From: an uncultured Bacteroides sp.
GTDB taxonomy: Bacteria; Bacteroidota; Bacteroidia; Bacteroidales; Bacteroidaceae
Assembly (NCBI GenBank): GCA_959606905.1
Contig: CAUHML010000007.1
Coordinates: forward strand, 1 to 64,000
DNA: 64,000 nt
Direction of reading: 5' to 3'
Part shown: piece by piece, positions 39,381-48,248 of the stretch
Layout of the letters: every line of letters starts with the position of its first letter
Position numbering within the stretch: position 1 is the stretch's first letter
Made by a program: the position numbers and the translations under genes
Notes under the pieces: model-generated
Seen by the model: only the letters and a program-made list of their open reading frames with translations
What the model was told of the DNA's origin: nothing
The model's database searches: none

Positions 39381-39752
39381 TCACTTCATAAACACAAAAT
39401 ACACTGCCGCTATCAGGCAAACGAATGCAGCCAAATGATTCCAGTGCAGTGCCTCTCCTTTAAAAAAAACAGTAGTAAACACCGTAAAGATGACAAGAGT
39501 TATCACTTCCTGAATCACCTTTAACTGCATCAATGTAAACGGGCCTCCATTACCGATAAATCCGATACGATTCGCCGGTATTTGACACGAATACTCAAAA
39601 AAAGCAATTGCCCAGCTAAAAGCAATTACACCTATCAACGGAAGAGAAGCAAACCAAGTATATTCCTGTTTCATCTTCAAGTGACCGTACCAAGCAAAAG
39701 TCATAAAGACATTGGATACGATAAGCAACAAAATTGTATATATTCCTTTCAT
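39381..39752 (-). CDS. DMT family small membrane protein (DUF486)
   Basis: 123 residues, four membrane helices (MKGIYTILLLIVSNVFMTFA start; LAAFVCLIAAVYFVFMK end) and the conserved AFFEYSCQIPANRIGF segment of the DUF486 family. A single four-helix unit, so it presumably works as a dimer. Substrate unknown. Reads toward the double hairpin; 15 nt after the TtcA-type gene. Confidence 0.9.
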   Translation of the reverse strand: MKGIYTILLLIVSNVFMTFAWYGHLKMKQEYTWFASLPLIGVIAFSWAIAFFEYSCQIPANRIGFIGNGGPFTLMQLKVIQEVITLVIFTVFTTVFFKGEALHWNHLAAFVCLIAAVYFVFMK

Positions 39753-39767
39753 AACAACCGATTTTAA

Positions 39768-40514
39768 TTAATCTATTTTATCCGGTAATAATTCTTCCTG
39801 TACATTCGTCATGCTTCCCCAAAGACTGTAACGGGCCTCCGGATTCATCTCTTCCAGTTGCCGCAAAATCCCTTTCATATCGCTCCGGCTGGATTGTGAT
39901 TCGTAAGGGCAATTCTTTACTTGCTTCTGATAACTGTGTAAAGCCGCCAACTCTACCAAGTCAGCTTCGTGGACCAAACACATCGGACGGATAATCGTCA
40001 TATCAAACTTCTTCATCACCAAACGGGGAGGCATGGTGCTAAATGCTCCCTGATAAGTGATATTCATCAGCAATGTTTCCAGAATATCATCCATGTGATG
40101 CCCCAAGGCTATCTTATTACATCCATGCTCTTTGGCAACTGTAAACAAAGCTTTCCGGCGATTCCACGAACAAAGGAAACAGGGAGACTTACGTGTATCG
40201 GTAGCCGGATCGAAGGCTGTCTCATATTGTACAAAAGGTACTCCATACGCTTCACAATGCGCTTTCAAATATGCCGTATCACTCTGATAAGGGATATTTT
40301 TCATCACCACATGAACTGCGACAACCGAAAAGCGAGGTTTATAGATACGTACACGCTTACCCAGCAATTCGACAAGCGCCAACGAATCTTTCCCTCCCGA
40401 CAGTCCGATAAGGATTTTGTCTCCTTCTTCTATCAGTCCATATTGCACCACTCCTCTACTGAACCGCCTTTCAACGCGGCGAATGGTTTTCTCTTCTTCC
40501 GTAAATTGTGTCAT
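39768..40514 (-). CDS. TtcA-type tRNA 2-thiocytidine synthetase family protein
   Basis: 248 residues from ATG 40514. The apparent start at 40535 is TTG and lies inside the -7 box (40533-40540), so it cannot be used. PP-loop ILIGLSGGKDSLALVELL; CxxC in SPCFLCSWNRRKALF with a third Cys in KNCPYESQSSRSD for a Fe-S cluster; GHHMDDILETLLMN. TtcA thiolates C32 of some tRNAs. Close relatives act on other tRNA positions, so the exact base is not certain. Confidence 0.88.
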   Translation of the reverse strand: MTQFTEEEKTIRRVERRFSRGVVQYGLIEEGDKILIGLSGGKDSLALVELLGKRVRIYKPRFSVVAVHVVMKNIPYQSDTAYLKAHCEAYGVPFVQYETAFDPATDTRKSPCFLCSWNRRKALFTVAKEHGCNKIALGHHMDDILETLLMNITYQGAFSTMPPRLVMKKFDMTIIRPMCLVHEADLVELAALHSYQKQVKNCPYESQSSRSDMKGILRQLEEMNPEARYSLWGSMTNVQEELLPDKID

Positions 40515-40532
40515 ATCTTCAAAAATCGGCTG

Positions 40533-40540
40533 CAAAAGTA
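40533..40540 (-). promoter_or_regulatory. Bacteroides -7 box (TACTTTTG) of TtcA-type gene
   Basis: Reverse-strand TAnnTTTG match 19 nt before the ATG at 40514. It fixes the start of that gene. Confidence 0.65.
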
Positions 40541-40613
40541 AGCGAAAAGAATGATTTAAAGAAGAATTAACATAATAGAATCACCGAAAAAGGGTTTATT
40601 TCTAATAAATTTG

Positions 40614-40621
40614 TACTTTTG
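40614..40621 (+). promoter_or_regulatory. Bacteroides -7 box (TACTTTTG) of TPR gene
   Basis: TAnnTTTG match 77 nt upstream of the ATG at 40698; divergent from the TtcA promoter. Confidence 0.6.
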
Positions 40622-40697
40622 AACAATTGATAAATTGACTGTTGACCGAAAACGATACCGTTTTCTACCAAACCGTCACTCATAAACGCTAAGAACG

Positions 40698-42119
40698 ATG
40701 AAAAGAAAATATATTTTATTTCTAATTTGCAGTTTCTTCCTTGGGGGAGTTTCTGCGCAAACACTGGACCAGGCACGCACCTTATTCACTAAAGGTGACT
40801 ATGAGAAAGCCAAGCCTGTCTTTAAGAAATATGCTAAATCCCAACCGTCCAATGGTAATTATAATTACTGGTATGGCGTATGTTGCCTGAAAACAGGAGA
40901 AGCTGAAGAAGCTGTGAAACCTCTCGAAATGGCTGTAAAGAAACGGGTAGCCAGCGGACAGCTTTATCTGGGACAAGCTTACAATGACACGTACCGTTTT
41001 GAAGATGCAGTGAACTGCTTCGAAGAATATATCACCGACTTAAAGAAACGAAAACGCCCTACCGAAGAAGCTGAAAAGCTGTTAGAGAAAAGCAAAGCCG
41101 ATCTCCGTATGCTGAAAGGCGTAGAAGATGTCTCCATTATCGACAGTTTTGTGGTAGACAAGTCTACTTTCCTGAATGCTTATAAAATTAGCGAAGAATC
41201 AGGTAAGCTGTTTACTTTCAACGAGTTCTTCAAAACTGAAGGCGATAACCCGGGAACAGTCTACGAAACCGAAATCGGAAACAAAATCTATTATAGCGAA
41301 AAAGGCGAAAGAGGAAATCTGGATATTCTTTCAAAAAATAAGCTGTTAGATGAATGGAGTAACGGACGTCCGTTGCCCGGCAGTATCAATGATTCCGGAA
41401 ACGCCAACTATCCGTTTGTTATGGCAGACGGTGTTACTATTTATTACGCAAGCGACGGCGAAGGGCTGGGAGGATATGATATCTTTGTCACCCGTTACAA
41501 TACGAACACCGATACGTATCTTGTACCGGAGAATGTAGGGATGCCGTTTAATTCTCCCTACAATGACTATATGTACGTGATCGACGAATATAATAATCTG
41601 GGTTGGTTTGCTTCCGACCGTTTCCAACCGGAAGGAAAGGTCTGCATCTATGTATTTATCCCCAACAATTCAAAGCAGACCTACAACTATGAAGCTATGG
41701 ACCAGCAGCAAATGATTCGGTTGGCACAGATTCATTCGTTGAAAGAAACATGGAAAGATAAAAAGGCAGTTGCCGAAGCACAACAGCGCTTGGAAGCCGC
41801 TATGAGCCATAAGCCGCAGGAACGCCGGATTGCAGATTTCGAGTTTGTGATTGATGATAATACGACTTATTATCTTCTGAAAGATTTCAAATCGGCTAAG
41901 GCCAAACAACTTTTCCAACGTTACCAGCAAATGGAGAAAGACTATCGTCAGCAAGAAGAAAAACTCAATAGTATGCGGCTACGTTATGCAACCGGCAATA
42001 AACAGGAAAAAACAATATTGACTCCGGCCATTCTTGATTTGGAAAAGAGAATATTGCAAATGTCCGGCGAACTGGATGCTCTTGAAATAAATGTACGAAA
42101 CGCGGAAAAAACAAAATAA
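40698..42119 (+). CDS. Secreted TPR and PD40 beta-propeller protein
   Basis: 473 residues. Signal peptide MKRKYILFLICSFFLGGVSA-Q. Three to four TPR units follow (about 22-140: ARTLFTKGDYEKAKPVFKKY, GVCCLKTGEAEEAVKPLEMA, GQAYNDTYRFEDAVNCFEEY), then a WD40-like/PD40 region (about 190-330: IYYSEKGERGNLDIL, IYYASDGEGLGGYDIFVTRY, LGWFASDRFQPEGKVCIY) and a C-terminal coiled coil. This layout is shared with Bacteroidetes envelope proteins of the PorE/OmpA-associated type, but no OmpA domain is present. Likely periplasmic scaffold. NfeD follows 15 nt later. Confidence 0.85.
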   Translation: MKRKYILFLICSFFLGGVSAQTLDQARTLFTKGDYEKAKPVFKKYAKSQPSNGNYNYWYGVCCLKTGEAEEAVKPLEMAVKKRVASGQLYLGQAYNDTYRFEDAVNCFEEYITDLKKRKRPTEEAEKLLEKSKADLRMLKGVEDVSIIDSFVVDKSTFLNAYKISEESGKLFTFNEFFKTEGDNPGTVYETEIGNKIYYSEKGERGNLDILSKNKLLDEWSNGRPLPGSINDSGNANYPFVMADGVTIYYASDGEGLGGYDIFVTRYNTNTDTYLVPENVGMPFNSPYNDYMYVIDEYNNLGWFASDRFQPEGKVCIYVFIPNNSKQTYNYEAMDQQQMIRLAQIHSLKETWKDKKAVAEAQQRLEAAMSHKPQERRIADFEFVIDDNTTYYLLKDFKSAKAKQLFQRYQQMEKDYRQQEEKLNSMRLRYATGNKQEKTILTPAILDLEKRILQMSGELDALEINVRNAEKTK

Positions 42120-42134
42120 TAATAACTCTGAACT

Positions 42135-42605
42135 ATGGATATACTTATTATCACCGTTCTCATTATCGCCGCAGTAATACTGTTTCTGGTAGAACTGTTT
42201 GTCATACCCGGTATTAGTCTGGCAGGAATCTCTGCACTGGTTTGCATCATTTATGCCAATTACTATGCATTTGCCAATCTAGGTATGGCAGCGGGATTCA
42301 TTACCTTGGGAATATCAGGAGTAGCCTGCATCGGGTCGCTCGTCTGGTTCATGCGGTCGAAAATGCTCGACAAACTGGCTCTGAAAAAAGATATTGATTC
42401 TAAGGTAGACCGTAGTGCAGAGGATAGCGTAAAGGTAGGCGATACCGGTATCAGTACCACCCGCCTGGCACAAATCGGTTATGCAGAAATCAACGGAAAC
42501 ATCGTGGAGGTGAAGTCGATAGATGGCTTCCTCAACGAAAAGACGCCGATTATCGTAAGCCGTATCACCGACGGTACAATTATGGTTGAGAAACACAGAA
42601 AATAA
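42135..42605 (+). CDS. NfeD family membrane protein (short form)
   Basis: 156 residues. Three membrane helices (about 2-24, 28-45, 48-68) followed by an OB-fold domain (about 85-156, [40 protein letters not shown]). The short NfeD lacks the ClpP-like protease domain and typically pairs with a flotillin-like protein, here FloA 22 nt downstream. Confidence 0.92.
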   Translation: MDILIITVLIIAAVILFLVELFVIPGISLAGISALVCIIYANYYAFANLGMAAGFITLGISGVACIGSLVWFMRSKMLDKLALKKDIDSKVDRSAEDSVKVGDTGISTTRLAQIGYAEINGNIVEVKSIDGFLNEKTPIIVSRITDGTIMVEKHRK

Positions 42606-42627
42606 TATTCACTTAATAAAAACATCA

Positions 42628-43629
42628 ATGGAATCATCTTTCTACTTGCCTATCTTTCTGATAGCCGGAGGTATTATCTTCCTGATAATATTTTTCCATT
42701 ACGTGCCGTTCTTCCTTTGGTTGTCGGCAAAAGTATCGGGAGTCAACATCTCACTGATACAACTATTTCTAATGCGTATACGTAACGTTCCGCCGTATAT
42801 CATCGTGCCGGGAATGATTGAAGCCCACAAAGCGGGATTGAAAAACATCACCCGCGATGAGTTGGAAGCCCACTATTTGGCCGGAGGACACGTTGAAAAG
42901 GTTGTTCATGCGCTGGTATCCGCATCGAAAGCGAATATCGAGCTACCTTTCCAAATGGCTACCGCTATCGACCTTGCAGGTCGTGACGTATTCGAAGCCG
43001 TGCAAATGTCTGTAAACCCGAAAGTTATCGACACACCTCCCGTTACGGCTGTTGCCAAAGACGGTATCCAGTTGATAGCCAAAGCACGTGTTACCGTACG
43101 TGCCAATATCCGTCAGTTGGTCGGTGGTGCAGGTGAAGATACGATTCTTGCCCGTGTAGGCGAAGGTATTGTTTCGTCTATCGGTTCTTCCGAAAATCAT
43201 AAGTCAGTACTCGAAAATCCGGATTCTATCTCCAAACTCGTGCTTCGCAAGGGATTGGATGCAGGAACGGCTTTCGAAATCCTGTCTATCGATATTGCGG
43301 ATATTGACATAGGTAAGAACATCGGCGCCGCTTTGCAGATTGATCAGGCTAATGCGGACAAGAATATTGCGCAGGCAAAAGCAGAGGAACGCCGTGCAAT
43401 GGCAGTCGCTTCCGAACAGGAAATGAAAGCCAAAGCGCAGGAAGCTCGTGCGAAAGTAATAGAAGCAGAAGCTGAAGTACCGAAAGCTATGGCTGAAGCC
43501 TTCCGTAGCGGTAATCTGGGTATCATGGATTATTACCGGATGAAAAATATCGAAGCAGATACTTCCATGCGTGAAAATATTGCCAAACCGGTAACAGGAA
43601 ACACCGGTAATCAGCCGTTGAGCAAATAA
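42628..43629 (+). CDS. floA: Flotillin-like protein FloA
   Basis: 333 residues from ATG 42628 ([20 protein letters not shown]); the in-frame reading from 42586 overlaps the end of nfeD and is rejected. N-terminal membrane hairpin, then a PHB/SPFH domain ([39 protein letters not shown]) and an Ala/Glu-rich coiled coil ([20 protein letters not shown]). FloA organises functional membrane microdomains. Operon with NfeD. Confidence 0.96.
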   Translation: MESSFYLPIFLIAGGIIFLIIFFHYVPFFLWLSAKVSGVNISLIQLFLMRIRNVPPYIIVPGMIEAHKAGLKNITRDELEAHYLAGGHVEKVVHALVSASKANIELPFQMATAIDLAGRDVFEAVQMSVNPKVIDTPPVTAVAKDGIQLIAKARVTVRANIRQLVGGAGEDTILARVGEGIVSSIGSSENHKSVLENPDSISKLVLRKGLDAGTAFEILSIDIADIDIGKNIGAALQIDQANADKNIAQAKAEERRAMAVASEQEMKAKAQEARAKVIEAEAEVPKAMAEAFRSGNLGIMDYYRMKNIEADTSMRENIAKPVTGNTGNQPLSK

Positions 43630-43786
43630 TTTATTATAAACGCCGGAACCCGGTTTCAATTCTGTTCCAAGATGTATGCTCTTTTTTCTGCGGAAAAAGA
43701 AAGATACCTCTTCCGAACTTAAATCCGGTTCCGGCGTTTGTATTTATAGATACAGTCTTATTGTAAAACTAAAACCTTTCAATAAC

Positions 43787-44665
43787 ATGAAAAAGTACTT
43801 TCCATCCTCTGAATTGATTATCAACGAAGACGGCTCGGTATTCCATCTTCACGTAAAACCTGAATGGTTGGCAGACAAAGTTATCCTGGTTGGTGATCCC
43901 GGACGTGTGGCACTCGTAGCTTCTCATTTCGAAAACAAAGAATGCGAAGTGGAAAGCCGCGAATTCAAGACAATCACGGGCACATATAAAGGTAAACGAA
44001 TTACTGTCGTTTCTACCGGAATCGGTTGCGATAATATCGATATCGTAATGAATGAACTGGATGCATTAGCCAATATCGACTTCGAGACACGAGAAGAAAA
44101 AGAACAGTTCCGGCAGTTAGAGTTAGTACGTATCGGTACGTGCGGCGGTTTACAGCCAAATACACCGGTGGGAACATTCGTATGTTCGCAGAAGTCTATT
44201 GGTTTCGACGGATTATTGAATTTCTATGCCGGACGCAATGCTGTATGCGACTTGGCTTTCGAACGTGCTTTCCTCAACCACATGGGGTGGTCGGGAAATA
44301 TGTGTGCTCCTGCGCCCTATGTTATTGATGCCAGCGAAGAATTAATTGACCGGGTTGCGAAGGATGATATGGTACGTGGCGTGACAATTGCCGCCGGAGG
44401 TTTCTTCGGTCCGCAGGGACGTGAGCTCCGTATTCCGTTGGCAGATCCGAAACAGAATGATAAGATTGAAGCGTTTGAATACAAAGGTTTCAAGATAACC
44501 AATTTCGAAATGGAGAGTTCCGCTTTGGCAGGACTTAGCCGGTTAATGGGACACAAGGCCATGACTGTCTGCATGGTAATAGCCAACCGCCTTATCAAAG
44601 AGGCGAATACCGGATATAAAAATACGATTGATACGTTGATTCAAACGGTGCTCGACAGAATATAA
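43787..44665 (+). CDS. Nucleoside phosphorylase (uridine phosphorylase type)
   Basis: 292 residues from ATG 43787; a longer frame from 43676 lacks family sequence before MKKYFPSSELII. Phosphate-binding motifs VILVGDPGRVALVASHF (Gly-Asp-Pro-x-Arg) and VRIGTCGGLQPNTPVGTFV, and the ribose-binding FKITNFEMESSALAGLSRLM are intact. Splits nucleosides with phosphate into base and ribose 1-phosphate. Uridine is the likeliest substrate by family; not certain. Confidence 0.92.
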   Translation: MKKYFPSSELIINEDGSVFHLHVKPEWLADKVILVGDPGRVALVASHFENKECEVESREFKTITGTYKGKRITVVSTGIGCDNIDIVMNELDALANIDFETREEKEQFRQLELVRIGTCGGLQPNTPVGTFVCSQKSIGFDGLLNFYAGRNAVCDLAFERAFLNHMGWSGNMCAPAPYVIDASEELIDRVAKDDMVRGVTIAAGGFFGPQGRELRIPLADPKQNDKIEAFEYKGFKITNFEMESSALAGLSRLMGHKAMTVCMVIANRLIKEANTGYKNTIDTLIQTVLDRI

Positions 44666-44692
44666 AAAACAACAAGATAATAACCACTTAAT

Positions 44693-44740
44693 AAGAAATG
44701 GCTTGAATTATACATTGTGATATATATTCAAGCCATTCTT
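44693..44740. terminator. Terminator after nucleoside phosphorylase
   Basis: AAGAAATGGCTTGAATTATA pairs with TATATTCAAGCCATTCTT over about 17 bp with a loop of about 10 nt, then CTTC and T-rich sequence. Confidence 0.82.
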
Positions 44741-44801
44741 CTTCACTTATTGATTCACTTATATAATTTCCGACTGTTTATCGATTCGCTCCTTTCTTTA
44801 A

Positions 44802-45461
44802 TCAATAACCAATCGTAAATCTCTCTTGATGATGTTGCGGATGTTCCAGTTCATCAATCATGGCGGCCGCATAATCCTCTACAGAAATATGACTGTTCCC
44901 CACAATGTCCACAATCATGTCATCCTTTCCCAGACGATAACGTCCCGTACGTACTCCCGGTCGCATATCCGCTGCCGGAGAGAAAAACACCCAGTCCACT
45001 TCTTTCTCTTTCGTCAGGAACTTCAGATAAAACTCTCCCAAAGCTTTTACTCCGGGCAAAAGATTCTCGGGTACTTCACCGGAATCCATTAATCGCAAGC
45101 CGGGCGCAATAAACAATGAACCTGCACCGCCTACCATAAGAAAACGGTTGACTCCTGCTTTCTTCACTCCGTCAATAATAGTCAGATAGACTTTAATTGT
45201 CTCATCATATATATCGGGATTATTCCATCCCGGATTAAACGCACTGATAACGGCATCCGCCCCTTTACAAACTTCGTATACTTCTTCAAGAGAAGACACA
45301 TCCGCCTTCGTCACTTTCAGATTCTCATTTTCTATCTTTATCTTTTCAGGGTGCCGAACCACGGCTGTCACTTCAAAGCCACGGTTCAAAGTCTCATTCA
45401 AAAGAGCTGAGCCAACAAAACCACTCGCTCCGATGAGTACAACCTTCTTTACTTCCTTCAT
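44802..45461 (-). CDS. NAD(P)-binding atypical SDR oxidoreductase
   Basis: 219 residues. Rossmann loop VVLIGASGFVGSALLNETL at residues 7-25, then VVRHPEKIKIENENLKVTKA and CKGADAVISAFNPGW, typical of the NAD(P)H-binding (YwnB/NmrA-like) atypical short-chain group. Catalytic Tyr-x-x-x-Lys is not evident, so it may be a redox sensor or an epimerase-like protein. -7 box at 45469-45476. Confidence 0.9.
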   Translation of the reverse strand: MKEVKKVVLIGASGFVGSALLNETLNRGFEVTAVVRHPEKIKIENENLKVTKADVSSLEEVYEVCKGADAVISAFNPGWNNPDIYDETIKVYLTIIDGVKKAGVNRFLMVGGAGSLFIAPGLRLMDSGEVPENLLPGVKALGEFYLKFLTKEKEVDWVFFSPAADMRPGVRTGRYRLGKDDMIVDIVGNSHISVEDYAAAMIDELEHPQHHQERFTIGY

Positions 45462-45468
45462 ATTCCAA

Positions 45469-45476
45469 CAAAATTA
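45469..45476 (-). promoter_or_regulatory. Bacteroides -7 box (TAATTTTG)
   Basis: Reverse-strand TAnnTTTG match 8 nt from the start of the SDR gene; close for a -7 box, so the transcript would be nearly leaderless. Confidence 0.4.
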
Positions 45477-45541
45477 GAGTGTTATTATTATCTTAATAAC
45501 ACTACAATTTCCGGAATGTTGATTCCCTTTCAGAAAATTAA

Positions 45542-46542
45542 TCAACCAATATAGGATTCTATCGTTTCTCTCAGTTTTTCCACGGAATAAGGTTTCGATA
45601 TGACAGCGTTGCATCCTGCCTGAATAGCCTGCTGCTCTGTATAAAATGCATAAGCCATTACAGCGATAATGGGTACCGCAAAAGACATAGTACAAATCTT
45701 TTCCATAGCCTGAATGCCGTCCATTACAGGCATACGAATATCCATTAATATCAAGTCGGGCTTTTCACGGATAAAGAATCTCGTGACTCATATTTGCTAG
45801 AAAAACAGACTTTAGCTTATCGACGTCTTCTGCCACCGTTTCGTCTCAATCAATTCCCTCGAGCGACAAATCCGATCACTGATATCATGAATCAGGGCCA
45901 GCACTTTATTCCCTTCAAAAGGAGCGATACGTGCCTGGAAATAATATTGAAAGCCTTCTACTTCCAAAGGATATTCTATTTCTTTCAACTTTCCGTCCTT
46001 CAGATATTCATGGATATTGTGAATAAACAAATCATATACTTCCTTGGAATAGTTACGTTCACAGTATATGCCAGAAGTTTATCCGGATGTGTTTCATCAT
46101 TTCCTTTATAAGAGAGAAAATGGTCTTCGAGCCAAATAACTTCCTTATGTTCTCCGATACAACGAACCCGTATCTGTGAAGTCTTTGATTCCGAGGTAAG
46201 CATTGCTGCAAAAGACTTTTGGCAAGCATCCATATCATCAGGATGAGCAAACCGATAGAAGTCATTAATATCCTTAAAAACAATTCCGGTTTCTTTTAAT
46301 CCAAGTGTACGAAAATAATCATCCGTAAAACTGCATTTTCCCGTAAGGATATCATATTTCCACAAAATTATTTGATGCGCAGCAAGTACAGAAAGTATCT
46401 TTTGCAAATTTTCTCTTACGATCTCACCATTTTCATTTAGTGAATATAAATTTGTACTGACTCCATAGTCATGGTTATTTGTTTTGCATATTTTGTTGTG
46501 TACACTGCTGAACGCTGACAAATATGAACAAATAAAGTACAA
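45542..46542 (-). pseudogene. Decayed hybrid histidine kinase (PAS - H-box - receiver)
   Basis: Three reverse-strand readings belong to one broken gene. 46542-46000 is a PAS region (HQIILWKYDILTGKCSFTDD, then FYRFAHPDDMDACQKSFAAM). A frame change near 46010-46030 leads to 46030-45812 (YPLEVEGFQYYFQARIAPFE). A third frame then gives AEDVDKLKSVFLANMSHEI, the dimerisation H-box with its phospho-His, which is joined directly to REKPDLILMDIRMPVMDGI, the phospho-Asp strand of a receiver domain that ends normally at 45542. The whole ATPase domain and the start of the receiver are deleted at the joint (about 45775). Nonfunctional as a kinase. Confidence 0.88.
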
Positions 46543-46579
46543 CTTGTCCCTAATCTTCTGTTTTTTACATAGAAACCCT

Positions 46580-46587
46580 TATCTTTG
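46580..46587 (+). promoter_or_regulatory. Bacteroides -7 box (TATCTTTG) of mnmE
   Basis: TAnnTTTG match 21 nt before the ATG at 46609. It overlaps the earlier in-frame start at 46585 and so rules it out. Confidence 0.65.
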
Positions 46588-46608
46588 CCCATTCAAAAAG
46601 AAAATATA

Positions 46609-48006
46609 ATGAACCAAGATACTATTTGTGCCATCGCTACTGCCCAGGGAGGAGCTATCGGAAACATCCGTGTTTCCGGTCCGGAAGCCATTTCTATCAC
46701 TAGCCGTATCTTCAAACCTGCAAAAGCCGGCAAACTATTTAATGATCAAAAGCCATACACGCTGACTTTCGGACGTATCTATGACGGAGAAGAAATCATT
46801 GATGAAGTACTCGTTAGTCTTTTCCGTGCTCCTCATTCTTACACGGGAGAAAATAGTACGGAAATTACGTGTCATGGTTCTTCTTATATCCTCCAGCAAG
46901 TAATGCAACTACTCATCAAGAACGGCTGCCGTATGGCTCAACCGGGAGAATACACACAACGTGCTTTCCTCAATGGGAAAATGGATTTAAGTCAGGCAGA
47001 AGCTGTTGCCGACCTGATTGCTTCTTCATCTGCCGCGACCCACCGTTTGGCAATGAGTCAAATGCGGGGAGGTTTTAGCAAAGAACTGACAGACTTGCGT
47101 AACAAGTTGCTGAACTTCACGTCCATGATTGAACTGGAACTGGATTTCAGTGAGGAAGATGTGGAATTTGCCGACCGTTCGGCATTACGGAAGTTGGCCG
47201 ATGAAATTGAGCAAGTTATTTCCCGACTAGTCCATTCGTTTAGTGTAGGCAATGCTATCAAAAATGGTGTTCCTGTTGCCATTATCGGTGAGACAAATGC
47301 TGGAAAATCGACCCTGTTGAATGTACTATTGAATGAGGAGAGGGCAATTGTCAGTGATATTCACGGAACAACGCGCGATGTCATCGAAGATACGATTAAT
47401 ATAGGAGGCGTCACCTTTCGATTCATCGATACTGCCGGAATCCGTGAAACAAATGATACAATTGAAAGTTTGGGCATTGAACGTACTTTCCAGAAACTGG
47501 ATCAGGCAGAGATTGTTCTTTGGATGATAGATTCTGTGAATGCTGCTTCTCAAATAGAACAATTATCTGAAAAAATTATTCCTCGTTGCGAAGGAAAACA
47601 TCTGATTGCAGTATTCAACAAAACTGATTTGATTGAAGAAAAGCAAAAGGAGGATTTACTAACTTTACTAAAAGACTCCTCAAAAGAATATACAGAGTCC
47701 ATTTTCATATCAGCCAAACAACGGGGGAACACGGAAGAACTTCAAAAAATGCTCATTAATGCAGCTCACTTACCCACAGTAACGCAAAACGACATTATTG
47801 TAACAAACGTAAGACATTATGAGGCATTAAGCAAAGCACTTGAAGCAATCCATAGAGTACAAGACGGACTTGATTCTCAAATCTCCGGAGACTTCCTTTC
47901 GCAAGATATACGGGAGTGCATTTTCTTCATTTCAGACATAGCCGGTGAGGTCACAAATGACATGGTACTTCAAAATATCTTTCAGCATTTTTGCATCGGC
48001 AAGTAA
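46609..48006 (+). CDS. mnmE: tRNA modification GTPase MnmE (TrmE)
   Basis: 465 residues from ATG 46609 (MNQDTICAIATAQGGAIGNI). With MnmG it makes the 5-carboxymethylaminomethyl group on wobble U34. Folate-binding N domain, helical domain, G domain with G1 GETNAGKSTLLN (about 227), G2/G3 (GTTRDVIED, DTAGIRET), G4 NKTD, and the conserved C-terminal FCIGK whose Cys is catalytic. The gene is complete: the mobile element begins after its stop codon without damaging the C-terminus. In Salmonella, SGI1 also integrates at the 3' end of this gene (established). Confidence 0.98.
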   Translation: MNQDTICAIATAQGGAIGNIRVSGPEAISITSRIFKPAKAGKLFNDQKPYTLTFGRIYDGEEIIDEVLVSLFRAPHSYTGENSTEITCHGSSYILQQVMQLLIKNGCRMAQPGEYTQRAFLNGKMDLSQAEAVADLIASSSAATHRLAMSQMRGGFSKELTDLRNKLLNFTSMIELELDFSEEDVEFADRSALRKLADEIEQVISRLVHSFSVGNAIKNGVPVAIIGETNAGKSTLLNVLLNEERAIVSDIHGTTRDVIEDTINIGGVTFRFIDTAGIRETNDTIESLGIERTFQKLDQAEIVLWMIDSVNAASQIEQLSEKIIPRCEGKHLIAVFNKTDLIEEKQKEDLLTLLKDSSKEYTESIFISAKQRGNTEELQKMLINAAHLPTVTQNDIIVTNVRHYEALSKALEAIHRVQDGLDSQISGDFLSQDIRECIFFISDIAGEVTNDMVLQNIFQHFCIGK

Positions 48007-48010
48007 ATCA

Positions 48011-48030
48011 TGATAAACGCTGATAAACGG
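48011..48030 (+). repeat. Tandem 10-bp repeat TGATAAACG(C/G)
   Basis: TGATAAACGC followed directly by TGATAAACGG, five bases after the mnmE stop. Possible arm of the attachment site. Confidence 0.6.
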
Positions 48031-48074
48031 TAACAATAAATAGCAATATACATCTGATTATCTGATACTTAAAC

Positions 48075-48099
48075 AATGTCAACGCTAAGCGTTGACATT
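48075..48099. repeat. Perfect 25-bp palindrome next to mnmE
   Basis: Two perfect 12-base arms, AATGTCAACGCT and AGCGTTGACATT, around a single central A. Not followed by a T-run. Candidate core or accessory site for the element's integrase, or mnmE terminator. Confidence 0.8.
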
Positions 48100-48124
48100 A
48101 CTATTTTCCACTATTTTTCATAAT

Positions 48125-48146
48125 TTTGTACCTTATTTGTACCTCA
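48125..48146 (+). repeat. Tandem 11-bp repeat TTTGTACCT(T/C)A
   Basis: TTTGTACCTTA followed directly by TTTGTACCTCA. One helical turn apart, so both copies face the same side of the DNA, as integrase or Xis arm sites do. Confidence 0.65.
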
Positions 48147-48196
48147 CACTCTTTTTTCCCCTCTTAAAAAAATAAGCGGGAATTAGGATAGGTTTT

Positions 48197-48236
48197 TGCA
48201 CATTGGTGCACATTAGTGCACATTAATGCACATAAA
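48197..48236 (+). promoter_or_regulatory. Four 10-bp direct repeats TGCACATTRR upstream of four-HTH gene
   Basis: TGCACATTGG, TGCACATTAG, TGCACATTAA and TGCACATAAA in unbroken tandem at 48197-48236, ending 12 nt before the ATG at 48249. Probable operator for the downstream protein, which itself has four HTH modules. Confidence 0.75.
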
Positions 48237-48248
48237 AAATGGAGAATT

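Noticed and set aside
40515..40535. TTG start for the TtcA-type gene
   Set aside because: It overlaps the -7 box, so the ATG at 40514 is the first usable start.
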